Assembly (NCBI RefSeq): GCF_040054535.1 | Contig: NC_090782.1 | Span: forward strand, 19,313,001-19,377,000 | Direction: 5' to 3' | Length of the DNA stretch: 64,000 bases | Source of the DNA: Antennarius striatus | Lineage: Eukaryota > Chordata > Actinopteri > Lophiiformes > Antennariidae | Shown: positions 1 to 26,101 of the stretch, piece by piece | How the letters are laid out: the number at the start of each line of letters is the position of its first letter | Position numbering within the stretch: the first letter of the stretch is position 1 | Notes under the pieces: generated by a model | The model's input: the letters and a program-made list of their open reading frames with translations, nothing else | What the model was told of the DNA's origin: nothing | Database searches by the model: none | Program-made: the position numbers and the translations under genes

Positions 1-127
1 GTTTTGCTCTGATAGAAAGGGTCTCATTTGGTTAAACATCAAACCGCTCCCTTCCCCGGAACGGAATGGTATCTCCCATCATGTGGAAACCATGATGAAG
101 GCCAGTCAAATGCAGTTTCACTGGAGC

Positions 128-6261
<6,134 letters not shown>

Positions 6262-6424
6262 GCTGTCTGTCGGTAAACCGGTGAATATTTTAATTCCGAC
6301 TGCGCAGTCTGGATGAGCCCCAGCAACCCGGACCACCGAGTCTCCACCAAGCCCCCAGGTCTCGACTGTGAAAGTCTGTGACACTCAAGCCTTCCTATTA
6401 ATACGACTCATCCACACAGCCTCA

Positions 6425-6425
6425 G

Positions 6426-6457
<32 letters not shown>

Positions 6458-6475
6458 CCATCATCATCATCATCT
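6425..6475. repeat. (CAT)n trinucleotide run upstream of tmem38a
   Basis: A CAT/ATG trinucleotide run sits about 165 bp upstream of the tmem38a initiator codon, probably in the 5' UTR or promoter. On the minus strand it supplies many ATG triplets ahead of the true start, a potential uORF source if it is transcribed. Confidence 0.8.
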
Positions 6476-6951
6476 GCGCTCCGCAGCAACAGAGAACAGC
6501 TGCTTTTACGCAGCAGCTGCTTGAAAAGCAAAACAACTGCTGTATTCCTGTCTCCATCGGCGAAAGTCTTTCTTTGACGCGAACGCCATGAGAGGTTTGG
6601 TAGTCCACGTCAGGCTGAAAATACAGCGTCGATCGTGACCTTGCGTCATAAGGGCAAATATTTATTCGCCCTCCCGTGGAAAAACGTCACACAAATCCAA
6701 TCCTGATCCGGTCCTGTATTTCAGCCCCCTAGCAACCAAATGAGTTATCCCCAGCAGTTCTGCATGAATTGGTAGTCTCTGTTCACATTCCTGCAGATGA
6801 TGCAGAGACGCTTTAATTAGATTTGCGTTGATATACATTAACTAAAGTTTAGGTATTGTTGCGTTTGTTAAATAAATAAAAGCCAATTAATTATTTTCGT
6901 TTTATTTTTACATACTGTACAGGAGACTGAGAAGAATAATGACAGTTTTGG

Positions 6952-6967
6952 CCACCAGGGGGCGCTA
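6952..6967 (+). promoter_or_regulatory. CTCF-like motif
   Basis: CCACCAGGGGGCGCTA matches the core vertebrate CTCF consensus closely. It lies in the head-to-head intergenic space between tmem38a (minus) and smim7 (plus), just outside the LINE insertion at 7010. Occupancy cannot be judged from sequence alone. Confidence 0.6.
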
Positions 6968-7009
6968 AAGCCACATGAAAAATGAAGAAAGCCACTTAGA
7001 TAGATACGT

Positions 7010-8300
7010 TTTCTTTTCCTTTCGGCTTTTCCCTTCAGGGGTCGCCACAGCGAATCAGTTGCCTCCATCTAACCCTGTCTTCTAAATCCTCTTCTCTCAC
7101 ACCAACTACCTTCATGACCTCTTTCACTACATCCATTAACCTCCTCTTTGGTCTTCCTCTAGGCCTCCTGCCTGGCAGTTCAAAACTCAGCATCCTTCTA
7201 CCAATATATTCACTATCTCTCCTCTGGACATGTCCAAACCATCTCAGTCTGGCCTCTCTGACTTTATCTCCAAAACCTCTAACATGTGCTGTCCCTCTGA
7301 TGTACTCATTCCTGATCCTATCCTTCCTGGTCACTCCCAGAGAGAACCTCAGTATCTTTATCTCTGCTACCTCCAGCTCTGTCTCCTGTCTTTTCCTCAG
7401 TGACACTGTCTCTAGACCAAACAACATCGCTGGTCTCACCACAGTTTTGTACGCCTTTCCTTTCATTTTAGCTGAAACTCTTCTATCACACATCACACCT
7501 GACACTTTCCTCCACCCGTTCCATCCTGCCTGTACACGCTTCTTCACCTCTTTTCCACACTCTCCATTGCTCTGACTGATGACCCTAGGTACTTAAAATC
7601 CTCCACCTTCTTGATCTCTTCTACCTGTAACCTCACTCTTCCACTTGGGTTCCTCTCATTCACACACATGTACTCTGTCTTACTGCGGCTAACCTTCATT
7701 CCTCTCCTTTCCAGGACAAACCTCCACCTCTCTAGCTTCTCCTCCACCTGTTCCCTGCTCTCACTGCAGATCACAATGTCATCTGCAAACATCATAGTCC
7801 ATGGAGATTCCTGTCTAACCTCGTCTGTCAGCCTGTCCATCACCATAGCGAACAAGAAGGGGCTCAGAGCTGATCCCTGATAGATAGATAGATAGATAGA
7901 TACTTTATTAATCCCGGAGGAAATTGCATGCAGTCCCACCTCCACCTTGAACTCCTCTGTCACACCTACAGCACACCTCACCACTGTCTTACAGTCCTCA
8001 TACATGTCCTGCACCACTCTAACATACTTCTCTGCCACTCCAGACTTCCTCATACAATACCACAGTTCCTCTCTGGGCACCCTGTCATCAGCTTTCTCCC
8101 AGATCTACAAAAACACAATGGAGCTCCCTCTGGCCTTCTCTGTACTCCTCTATCAACATCCTCAAAGCAAATACTGCATCTGTAGTACTGTAGGTAGTTG
8201 GTGTGAGAGAAGAGGATGCAGAAGACAGGGTTAGATGGAGGCAATCGATTCGCTGTGGCGACCCCTGAAGGGAAAAGCCGAAAGGAAAGGAAGAAGATCA
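7010..8300 (-). mobile_element. RTE-type non-LTR retrotransposon fragment with inverted ends
   Basis: Read on the minus strand, 8080-7544 encodes the reverse transcriptase palm (QGSALSPFLFAMVMD, then MMFADDIVICSES with the FADD catalytic motif, then FKYLGSSV). After a frameshift near 7545, 7547-7035 encodes the usual C-terminal region (LRWFGHVQRR, GRPRGRPKRR, ending WRQLIRCGDP). The 5' part, including the endonuclease, is missing. About 95 bp of the 3' end (ctttcggcttttcccttcaggggtcgcc) is present again, inverted, at about 8195-8300, so the copy is bounded by long inverted repeats. A second element is nested at 7880-7927. It is defective and lies between the tmem38a and smim7 promoters. Confidence 0.88.
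7880..7927 (-). mobile_element. Nested LINE 3' tail inside the RT domain
   Basis: A 48-bp insertion interrupts the RT codons for GLH|QGSALSPF. On the minus strand it reads gcaatttcctccgggattaa, then taaagt and TATC repeats, the same 3' tail found elsewhere in the window. Because 48 is a multiple of three and no stop results, the RT frame stays open across it with 16 extra codons. Confidence 0.8.
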
Positions 8301-8504
8301 CAATACAACTTAAGATACATTAAAAATGGCTTTGCTTTCCTACGTGTGTGTATTAGCTATTTTTTAGTATTTTCAACGGGTCAGAAACAGCTGGATTTAT
8401 GATTTGAAGACGTTCAACCTCTCAGCTACATCCTGGTCACTACACTAACCAACATCTCGCGATAACCAAATTAACTCCTCCAATACACGACCCGCCCCAT
8501 CGGC

Positions 8505-8697
8505 TCGTGATTGGTTTAGCGTCGCTGTGACGTTTTTGATTTAGCCAATGGCTGAATTAAAACTTGCCTACTTTGACAAATTGTCATTACGTCGAACCAA
8601 TTAGAAGATGTGGGCGGGGAAAAGGCTGCGCAGAGTCGGGTTTGTGTCCTGACTACGCAGAAAAACACGGAAGTGAGTCGTGTCAGATGTGATCAAA
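8505..8697 (+). promoter_or_regulatory. smim7 proximal promoter
   Basis: Within 200 bp of the smim7 start are an inverted CCAAT box (attgg, 8510), direct CCAAT boxes at 8545 and 8597, a TGACGT CRE-like half-site at 8528 and a GC box (gggcgggg, about 8612). No TATA box is obvious. This is a typical housekeeping promoter layout; the assignment is inferred from motif clustering and position. Confidence 0.55.
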
Positions 8698-10485
<1,788 letters not shown>

Positions 10486-12420
10486 TCAGACCTTGTGGGA
10501 TGACTGGACTTCTGCAGAGATGAAGATTTTCTAAGATTAATTCTGTAAAATTGTCTTTAATAGTTCTCCATTTTCTTATTACTCTAACCCATAAATCTTC
10601 AGCTGACTGTACAGGAATTGATGAATCTCTGTATTTATTTTATGTTATAGAAGATGTTACATTCATTCAATATTTGTTTTTGAGTTGTAGGTGCACTATC
10701 ACACTTGCCGTTTCCAGACATCTCCTGTCCTGTGCCCTCAAGTTAAAATGATCCCTCTTCCTCAGTGATTAGTGCATGAAATCTGAACGGTATTTTAATT
10801 CAGTGTCATGATGGGGAGGAAATTTTCTTTACTCTTGGGCACATAAGCAATGTAAAGGAGATGTACAGTATATATTATGTTGTAAATGTGTCCTTATTCT
10901 TATTAAAAATGTAATTTGTTATCCACCTATGTTCGACATTAATGTATGTGCACAATGATTGGGTAATGACCCAAGTGACATATGGAATATACTAATCCAT
11001 GATAAGATGGTGCTGTGACACTTTTTCATAATTATCAGTAGAAATTATGTCTCTGCTAAAGCCAAATAATTCTTCATGACTGTTGAGTTTTTTGGGACAA
11101 TTGTATTACTTCAATGATGTTTCAATTAAATCCATTTGGTAGTTTTTGCATAATCCTAATAACAATCAGAAATTATTGAAAATATAACTTTAGCAGAGGT
11201 GATTATCACACACTATCACATTAAACTGTACTGATTGTGTAAGTTAATGAACAAAATAATAAAAAACTATTTGATCTAACTTACCTCTTGTAAACTGCAT
11301 TTGCTCTTTCATTTGTCATTTTCTGTCCTATTATCTATATACCAAGCCTGCTTGATTGTATAGTATTGCATAGCCTGGACATGGATAAGACGTAACTGGT
11401 ATTGAATTTGTGTTTTAATATTGGTTGCACGCTCGATTCCCTCATAGTGTGTCAGCCCCCACTTAAAAGTTAGCTTTAGTGGACCACATGTTGTGGAAAA
11501 AGAATATTGTAGTAACAGGTGGGGTAGCATGTCAGTAGGAATTAGGTGCATGTGATTTACGTTTCCATGTGTGGACTGGGGCCTGAAGACAAAGAGAAAA
11601 AGTAGATCCTAGTGTTAAATGTATTGGGAATCACTACTCTCAATGATTTAATGGAACGTTATCAGACATTTTTGCATTAACAGGGCAATTCTTGTATTAA
11701 AATCGAATGGATTAACTATCAAGAAAAAGGCAAAATAATAATTTTTAAATGTTATAAAGATTGATGAGCAGGTAAATTAGAGAAAATATGTCGGACCAAA
11801 ACATTATTATTATTTAATGACGTTAAAACAAGCAGTTTTAGAATTACATTAATATGGGTGATGAAGTTCTTTGTATAAAACGAAAGTTATGTTTAAGGGA
11901 AATAATTTGCAATTTTTCTTTACTCTTTGTCTAAATTTTTACAACGTGATCAGCCTCTATATCTAATTTATTACTAAAATATATAGACCGCAATATCGTT
12001 TTTAGCTTCGTAATGACAATATTACTCTGAATAGAAAATGACATGGTCCAAAGAATTAGAAAATATTTTTATATACAGTATCCCATAATTCCGTTCTATT
12101 TCATGTCGAAATGTCACTAACGTGAACGAATGATTACGTAAAAATTTCCCGTCATGCTCTGCGCTAAGGCTTCACAAATAGTCCGTTGAGAAGACGGGAG
12201 AGTAGGCTACCAGCCAAGGAGGTAGCCGACTCCTGGGGAGAGTGGCTTACTGTCGTGTGAAGGCTGAAATTAAGACGGTGGTGAATGAAAACGGGTGAAA
12301 GCATCATAAAGAATGATGTTTGGTCACAGGGGAGAGTTCCCGTCGGCCCTGTGAGTGTAGCTTCACCACCGCCATCTCTTCGGCAGGGGGGTCCGTCCTG
12401 ACCATCGACACCGCCAGGCG
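10486..12420. other. smim7 3' region and med26 5' flank
   Basis: No further coding exon is visible. The first part should be the smim7 3' UTR, but no single polyadenylation site stands out (AATAAA-like strings at 10898 and 11260). From about 12150 the sequence becomes GC-richer and leads into the med26 start, so 12150-12420 is the likely med26 promoter and 5' UTR. Confidence 0.5.
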
Positions 12421-15400
12421 ATGACAGCAGCTACAGCCACTCCGCAGGTGATGAGAGACCGGCTGCTACAGGCCATCGACGCCCAGAGCAATGTGAGTGT
12501 GTAACGTACTTTCATAAGGATATACTAGGAGCGGAGGTGCAGACAACAAGGTCACACCGATTCGGACTCCGCATTAAAGGCAGACAAAGTGGGGGTAGTC
12601 AACAAATGACGAGCAATGTTTGCTTGCTAATTAGCCGGCTAACATAAGTAGTTAGCTGAAGTAAGTATGAGGAGACCGTGGCTGCTGTTAGCTCATGCTG
12701 ATATAGGCAAGTTACCTCAGTTGGGTTCACTTGGCTGCAGTGTTTTAGGACTGAAGACTTGGTAAATGCAGCCGTCAGTGAGAAATAGCAGTTGTTTTAT
12801 TAAACTCTGTGCTTAACGTAAAGTAACTCAGATTGGATTATTTCCTCGCATAGTTTATGGAACTACCATTGTACTATCATTGTATACTGGTCAGTAGGTC
12901 TGTCCCACTGGTGTTCCAATTCACTACAAAGCACAACAGCCATAACAATGCCTTAAGCGTGACTAAGTGAAGTTACAATGGGGACATTTTAGAAATAATT
13001 CTTTTAGTGGTATACTGAATTGAATTTTAAGCTCAAATCTTAAACAATTCACTTAAACTTAGGACTTAAACTTAATTTCCCCTTGGGGGATTAATAAAGT
13101 ATCTTTACACTCACACCATATACATAGATGTTAGACATGTGTACATCTCTCTCCTGCTAGAGCAGTTCTTTTGTGTTTTTTTCACTACCTGTGGGTCTGA
13201 GAGGTCTGTAATTTCATCTGTGCTGTATGTCGTGCATATACAGTATTTGACAATAATGTTGACTTTGACTTTGATATATAAATTATATTATGTACAGACC
13301 CCTGAAACATTATTGTATGCATGCAATTACTAATGAGAGAGGCAGAGTGAGGGGCAGTGACTTTGTGGTGGGCCCAATTGAGCAGCTTGTAAGGAGGACG
13401 GCGCCCTTGCTCAAGGGAGGTGAGCTGACACCTCTCACTGTCAGCTCACAGTCCGAAGATGGTTGGGCGGAAGCTGGAATTGAACCGCCGATCCTGGAGA
13501 TCCGCTCTACCACTGAGCCACTGCCGCCTATACTTCTAGATATAGGCTGTTATAACTTTTCATTAAACAAAAACAGTAATGTATTATAGATAAGAAATTC
13601 TTGATTGTGTTATGTCATAATGAATTTTGTTGTATTAATGTGAATAAAAAGATTTTTAAAAATATTTCCAACAATAATCTGCCCCTATTGATGATAACCA
13701 CCACACTATAAAACCCTATGGCAGAATCTCAAATAATAAAATTTAAATTATCTTGCAGAATGGTGTTTTTTATGCCAGCATATTGCACAACCTAACTTGT
13801 GTAAACTAGGCCCAGATTTTCATTGACAAACGGTCGTGATCTTGGATCGTATTTGCACGTTTGACTGTTTTGGGGATTGATTATGAAAAATTTGCATATC
13901 TTTCAAATTTTCACATTAAGGCTGAAACCAGTATGAGTAGTTTTAGTGGTGACACACAGGTGCACTTTTGAAAGTCTATTCAAATCATTCCTTAACCTAC
14001 TAACAGCTTTTCTCTCTATGGGGAGAGAAATGCATACGAACTTATGCATGTAAGGTTGTGAATAACAATTTGTGACATCTTTATACATGCTCAATTCCTT
14101 TTGTTAATTTTGTTCCTCTTTATCGAGTACCTTGGCTGTTTGACTTGGCAAAGTCAAAGGCTGTCTCCCTCTCCTGAAGAAACTGTGCATACAGCCTTAC
14201 ATAGGAACATGCAAAACAGAAGTAGGAGTAAGTCATGGGACTAAGGGGGAGTCCTGGAACTGAACCACAGTCCATTTAACTATACCTGGATGGTGTTATA
14301 TTATTGAAAATGACATTGACTGATGATGGTGATTATAACCCTGTGACTATATTAGCAGATATGCAACATGGTGATCGTTATGGAGGTGGTCTCCTTTTTG
14401 GAGAAATATCCAATAACCAAAGAGGCACTGGAGGTAGGTTGAATTCAGACAGACTACATGTGTAGTGAGAATTCAATGCCATGTAATTCAGTCCAGTCAT
14501 ATTTACTGTGTAACACAAAGCAATCTCCTTGAAGGAAACCCGCCTTGGTAAGCTCATCAACGATGTCCGGAAGAAAACAAAGAATGAGGATCTTGCCAGG
14601 AGGGCAAAGAAGCTCCTCCGAAACTGGCAGAAGCTAATTGAGCCAGGGAAGGTGGACGTGTTATCCAAAGTACACACCGTTGCAACATGGTCTTCCAATT
14701 GTGGTGCTCTTCCCTGCATCTCCACTCCAGCTGCCTTGACCCCATCAGGTAAAACAGGTCCTGAGTTGAAGAACAGAAATGACTTCAACAACTGTTCATC
14801 CCCACGTGTGGAAAAACTGAGCGACAGGAAACATAAGGGTGACCAGAAGGATGGACAACTACTACCAGCCAAGATATCTAAAGTGTCCCGTAATGATAAA
14901 ATCCAAAACTCCAAACAGCTGCTAACAAATGGAATTGGCTGTAGCTCGGAAATTTTTACAGATACTTCTGCATATCAGTCTCTTAGCAGAGATATGTCAG
15001 AGCCTTTGGAAAGTGACAGGTTAAATAAAATCCCAGTCAATGCTGTAATACCTCATCCAAGTGCCCTGGGATACAGTAAGCCTCTCAGCACTTCATATTT
15101 GCTAAAAGCATCAGTCCTGCAGCAGCAAGCCAGACAGGAGCAAGCTGCCTCTGGGGGGCAGTATCGACCCAGAAGCCCTCATGATTCTTTGCACAGCCCT
15201 AAAAATGCAAAGCAGGAAGTCGGTGACATGCAAGCAGCAAAAGCACAGAGTCTTTCAAGCTCCTCCCTGACGCCAGTTTCTGTGGACAACTCGAGCGTGG
15301 GATCGTGTCCTCGGTCATTCTTTGTTGGTACTCAGGATTTGCATACTGATGGTACAACGTCTACAGACTTGGACTTTAAAAGCAGCCCACCCAGTACATC

Positions 15401-16097
15401 TATTCACACCTCACATGACTTGTCCTGCAGTAGGGTCAGTTTGGAAGATGGTGGCACTGTGATCAATGCAGGTAAAAGGAATGGTCAGAAATACAAGTCT
15501 AAGGACTGTGTAGTAAACTTAGATGTACAGACTGTAGAGGGCAGTGTAAAACCAGTCAGGTTAAAAGACAGGAGACTAACATTTGACCCTGTGACAGGAC
15601 AGATCAAGCCTTCCTTTCATAAAGAGGGGGAGGTCAGACTGGGTCACAAACCTGAAATTCAGTGGTCAGAACAGTCGAAGCAGAATCCACCTTTGCCTCC
15701 TAGTCCGTTCCAGCAGACAGACTGGAAAGAGCTGTCAAGGAGTGAAATAATCCAGTCATATCTTAGCCAGCAAAGTAATGTGCTGACACTGTCAGGTGCC
15801 CACACACCCAGTGCTCACTTTTTTATGACAGAGTTCTTGAATAAAGAGGGACACCAAAGTAAAGATGTTAAGAAAACGCACTGTTTAGCACCAGAACTCC
15901 CAGCCCAGGATTTACCAGGAGTTAGCAGAGAAATAACAAGTGAAGATCTGAATAAATTACACACACAGCACTGGTCTGGGGTTAATGGCTGCTATGACAC
16001 AAAGGATAACTGGTTTGATTGGACAGACTGCATCTCTTTAGATCCACATGGAGATGACAGCAGGTTGAACATACTACCATATGTCTGTCTGGATTGA
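12421..16097 (+). CDS. med26: MED26, Mediator complex subunit 26 (CRSP70)
   Basis: This nuclear Mediator subunit bridges RNA polymerase II with TFIID and the super elongation complex. Coding exons are 12421-12492, 14359-14433 and 14535-16097, giving 569 aa (human 600). The N-terminal TFIIS N-terminal (TND) domain covers about residues 10-90: RDRLLQAIDAQSN in exon 1, MEVVSFLEKYPITKEALE in exon 2, then ETRLGKLINDVRKKTKN and LLRNWQKLIEP. The middle is Ser/Pro-rich and poorly conserved, as in the family. The conserved C-terminal Mediator-binding part follows: VKPVRLKDRRLTFDP, DWKELSRSEIIQSYLSQQS, then NWFDWTDCISLDPHGDD, ending LPYVCLD. One large last exon carrying most of the protein is normal for this gene. 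The start is the first ATG of the family N-terminus MTAATATPQ. Confidence 0.97.
13077..13112 (+). repeat. LINE 3' tail
   Basis: tttccccttgggggattaat followed by aaagtatcttt, the shared tail block, lies in med26 intron 1. Confidence 0.55.
13325..13528 (-). mobile_element. tRNA-derived SINE
   Basis: Read on the minus strand, the 5' end (13528 downward) looks like a tRNA gene: ggcggcagtggctcagtggt (A box), then GGTTCAATTCC (B box, plus-strand 13476-13486). The body contains the cccttgagcaagggcgcc string seen in the SINE copies at 58.2 and 61.8 kb. It is in med26 intron 1 and antisense to it. The rest of intron 1 shows nothing further. Confidence 0.75.
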
Positions 16098-16705
16098 AAC
16101 TTAAAGCAGTCCATTTTACACATCAACAAGTTTGCATATGTGAAGGCTCTATATTTTTGGTAAGCTGCTTCTTTGCACAATTGGTGAAAGTGGGAAGTAA
16201 ATTTGCTGTCTGGCTGAGTGTAGAGGACAGTGGATGGAAAGTTGTTCTTTTTTTTTCTGTTTTTTGTCATTGTATGGGGGCAACACGGAGGTTAACGGCT
16301 ATGCATTATCTGATCATTTAGTTGTTGGTGTTCAGTAACAGATTGAGTACTACCTGTAGTTTTCTGAGAGGACTTCATTAAAAACTCCACGGCTACATTT
16401 TATTTGTACTTTGAGATCCACATTCTTTGTGGAATTTGACTTTCCTGTAATAGTTTTGCATCCTCTTTCATTTCAGTATTTTACATTTATGCTTCAAGCG
16501 ATTCAATCATCCAACAGATACATCAGTCTATTAGGATGTTGTGTGAATTTGCTCATGTGTCTGGAAAAGATTTGTGCAACTATGAAGCTGAAATGAATGC
16601 TTCAAGTGGTTTTCATTACCCTTGGTATTAACAATCAGTTATTTGTGCTCTGTGAGAAACATTTTCATTGCACCTTTTAGAACCTCTGTTCCACTATTTC
16701 ATATT

Positions 16706-17686
16706 TACAGTGTTTCTGGAAATAATTCACAATGCTTCACTTTTTCTACATGATGTTACAGCCCTCATTCCAAAATGGAATATATTTATTTTTGCTCAAA
16801 ATTCAACATAACACCCCATAATGGCGATGTGAAAAAAGTTTTGATTTTTTTTTTCAAAAAACTGTAAGACATTTCATGCACATCAGTATATTCACCGCCT
16901 TTGCTCAGTACTTTGTTGATGCACATTTGGCAGTCATTACAGCCTCAAGTCTTTTTGAATATTATGCCACATGCATGGCATACCTATCAATGGGCAGCTT
17001 TGCCCATTCCTCTTAGAAAACCTCTCAAACTCCACCAGTTTTCCTAAAAACACAACCCCAGGCTGTACACCAAAGAGATCAACCTTTGTCAGGTGCCTTT
17101 TGGCAAACTCCAGAGAGGTTGTTGTGCCTTTTACTCAGGAGTGTCTTCCGCCTGGTCCCCCTACCATCCAGGCCTGGTTGATGAAGTGCTGAAGAGATTG
17201 TTATCCTATGGAAGGTTCCCCTCTCTGAAGGCCGCTGGAGCACTGACAGAGTGTTCATTGGGTCCTGGTCACCTCCCTCACTAATGCCCTTCTCCCCGAT
17301 AGCACAGTTTGGTTGTCATTTTCAGCAGTATTATGAAGGAGTTGGGGTTTTATTTCTCTTTTTAGAACAAACAATATAAAACATAACCCACAGAAACTAC
17401 GACATTCCCCAACACGGGACTATTTACATCTCCAGGATAAGGTCAGTCAGGTGTGTGCCTTTCTAAATCATGTCTAATAAACTGAATTTAAAGTAGGGAT
17501 GATCATTGGAAACAGGACGTTCCTGAGCTCCATTTTGAGCTTTGCAGCAAAGCCTGTAATTACTTCTGTATCCGGGATTTGAAAAAAATTTTCACATTGT
17601 CATTATAGTGTGTAGAATTTTGGAATGAATTTGCCATATAATGTGGAAAAATTGAAGTGCTGTGTATTCTTTGAAGATGCACTGTA
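16706..17686 (-). mobile_element. Defective Tc1-like DNA transposon
   Basis: Inverted ends of about 48 bp (tacagtgtttctgg... / ...gaagatgcactgta) start and end at TA. The interior closely resembles teleost Tc1/mariner elements (aacaccccataatgg..., ctttgctcagtactttgttg, gggcagctttgcccattcct, caggtgccttttggcaaact). The transposase, read on the minus strand, is broken by internal deletions; about 980 bp remain against about 1.6 kb for intact relatives. It lies 0.6 kb past the med26 stop, possibly in its 3' UTR. Confidence 0.88.
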
Positions 17687-19419
17687 ATACATAATTCATT
17701 TTAATCATAACTGAATAAATGAAGATTTAACTTTTGTTGTGAGGTTTGAACGTTGTCAAAAATGACTAGATGTGACTTACGTGTGAATACAGATAAGGTA
17801 ATTAAGTGATTGTGTATGCAGTTTATGTTGTGTATTACTTTTAAGATTTCTACACGACAGACTATATCTTTTAAGTTCTTTATTCATAATTCCTTCAGTG
17901 ATCAAGGTGCAACTTTCTTAAATTTTCTTGTTGAAGCCAGTTTACTTTGCGCAGGAATATGCTGTAAAATTACGTATTTTGATAATGTGAACTAATTTAT
18001 TTCGTACTTGACTTTTTCCCTTTCCAATGTATTTAGTTTGTAAAATAAGAATTCTAGTGGCAGAGCAGATTATGTCACTAAATTGCATCTTTGTACTGTC
18101 AGGAACTTTTGAGATATAAATTGACATGCTGGATGAAGTACTTAATGTCATTCCTTTAGATGTTGTTTGCCTTATGGAAACCTGTGTTTTCCCTAGACAG
18201 CCTTAGTAAATGTACAGAAAATAGCCTTTTCTGTTCAATGGAACGCAGAAGAGAACATATTTACTACTTCGTCCTTTTACATGGACATGTCATGTGTTAA
18301 TAAAAAAATGCAGGAAATTTTGATTGTCTTCACGTGTTTATTACTGACTTGCATTCATTAATCTAATTATAGTGGAGGATCATGGATGGGCGTGCATGTC
18401 CACTTTCAAATGAACTATTTCACCAGGAGAAAGGGAAACAACATTCCAATTTGAATGACAATATATGAGATATACAGATTTAATGCATGGAACTCGAGCT
18501 GTTTTGCTTAATCGATTGGACTACAAAACCTTACAGGTACTATTACAACAGTCTTAAATTCACACCAAATCTTTTATTATTAAGTACATTTTGCAATTTT
18601 CATTTACAAGGTATTAATTATTTGTTCTAATTACTAGGTGTTTAAAATGTGCCAATTTCAGAGTCTTCTCACATTTAAAATTGTGAATTAATAATTCACA
18701 ACATGTTAGATCTGAGTCTTTGTGTACTTTTTAGAGAACCAGACCTGATCCCTTCATCCCACTACAAGTGACTACTGACTTGATGAGCGAATGCGCAAAT
18801 ATCAAAGACATAAAAGATTGGGGAGAAAATGTCATAGCTAGAACACTAGCCGGGATTTTACCAATCCACAACAGTAGAAAAATAAATCAGCTACAACACG
18901 TTGGACTAACAGCTGCACAAGTTTAGAGCCAAAGGACAACATCCAGTGTGTCGGAAGAACTTATCCCCAGTTCTGGACTATCTAGCAATGAGGCCCGATC
19001 CACTGGTAACCTTTGGGGTAGAGTTGCCTGAATTAGAGCGACAGATGGCATGAATATCCTCCATGAGGTTGTACCAGTCCATGAGGAGGAGGATTACTGC
19101 TGCAATCAATGCCTTGGAAGGCACAGTGATTTTTTTTTGACTCTTATCACCTGTGAAATGTGTTCAAAATTTGTTTCTCTATCTTTGTCTTAATTATTTT
19201 ATTTATTTTAGGTTTGATATAATCATCGAAGCAAGCAAACACAATTAAGTTATTTTCATGCAACACAAAAAACCTCTGGAGCGAACGAAACCCGTGTGGC
19301 TTTTATTTTTTTAAACGTTCTGCGGATGTTCCGCGTGTCTTTGCCGGCAGCCTGAAGGCTCGACAGCGCTGCTCTCTCCCGACACAGCCCGCCTGTGAGT
19401 CATCACTCTGCGCTGCAAG
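17687..19419. other. med26-slc35e1 intergenic region
   Basis: A possible distal med26 polyadenylation signal (ttaataaaaa) is at about 18298. Nothing recognisable is seen from 18360 to 19260, including 18740-19130, which has no long ORF or known repeat. From about 19310 the sequence becomes GC-rich and is the probable slc35e1 promoter and 5' UTR. Confidence 0.45.
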
Positions 19420-25094
<5,675 letters not shown>

Positions 25095-26042
25095 GGAGTT
25101 CATCCTGTGTCTGGGTCGCTATCATAGACATCACTGAAGGCCGCCGCAGTTGATTCTGGATAAGGAAGAATGAGACGTGAGTCATGATGAGCCAGCGGCG
25201 TGACCTCTCCCACGCTCCTCCCTCTTCACTGTATATTGTTGTTTATTTATTACTTTGGTACCAACAATAAAAGATGGTCTGAGAGAAAATACAAAACTTA
25301 CGTAAAATATTTTCATGATGGATCCAGAAACGATGCCCAGTTGATGTCATGTGCCACCCCAGATGGACGTAGAACAAACTCAAGTGATTTGCACCTTACT
25401 TTCGGGAAATTCTCGACTTGTGTTTTTACAACCAGTCGTTATTTGTCTCGGGTTGTTGGGTTTTGAGAGGACAGGATGTCATCTGGTATTATCGAACATT
25501 TTGGTTTGAAGCATTTTATGTTCTCCTTTTTCTTCCTGAGGTACCTGAGGACAGACAGTCGGTTTGAGGTGTTGTCCTCAAGGAATTTTTCTCCCAAGGG
25601 GGGGGTTGTGATTCTACGGTATGGTGAAAAAATTCTCACTCAATATTGTCTACCTTAGTTGGAACATGTTTGCTCATCATGAAGCGTTCATGTCCCCTTC
25701 TTTTCACGTCGTAATCACTGGTTGTCATTTGATTTTGCTTTATCACAAAATACATTTTATTTTCTTTATAATTTCTTTGGACTAAATCCCCCCCCAGAAC
25801 TATTGATAATCCCATCAGCCTCAGTGGTACTCACACAGCTGCTATGTGTGACTTCAGTCCCATCCTGTGTGTTCAGGAGATGTTATTTTTGATACTACAC
25901 CACCTGCTTTACCAAATGGTTTAAAATTGCAGGTGTAAGAGAGGTACAGTATAAATGGCCAAATATCAAAATTCTTAAAAATGCAGTTATTGTACAGTTC
26001 AATTCAGATATGCTTGTCAGGAAAGGATTTTTACAGCCACGG

Positions 26043-26045
<3 letters not shown>

Positions 26046-26099
<54 letters not shown>
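26046..26099. repeat. (CA)n microsatellite
   Basis: About 27 uninterrupted CA units lie in the intergenic DNA downstream of slc35e1. Confidence 0.97.

Positions 26100-26101
<2 letters not shown>

Noticed and set aside
7114-7575. 153-codon plus-strand frame
   Set aside because: It is the antisense shadow of the LINE reverse transcriptase region.
13466-13528. Possible tRNA gene on the minus strand
   Set aside because: A and B boxes are present, but no complete cloverleaf or acceptor stem closes and the sequence continues into a SINE body.
14378-14914. 178-codon minus-strand frame
   Set aside because: It is antisense to med26 exon 3, which has clear family identity.
16971-17284. Two plus-strand frames near 17.1 kb
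   Set aside because: They lie inside the decayed Tc1-like element and are antisense to its transposase.
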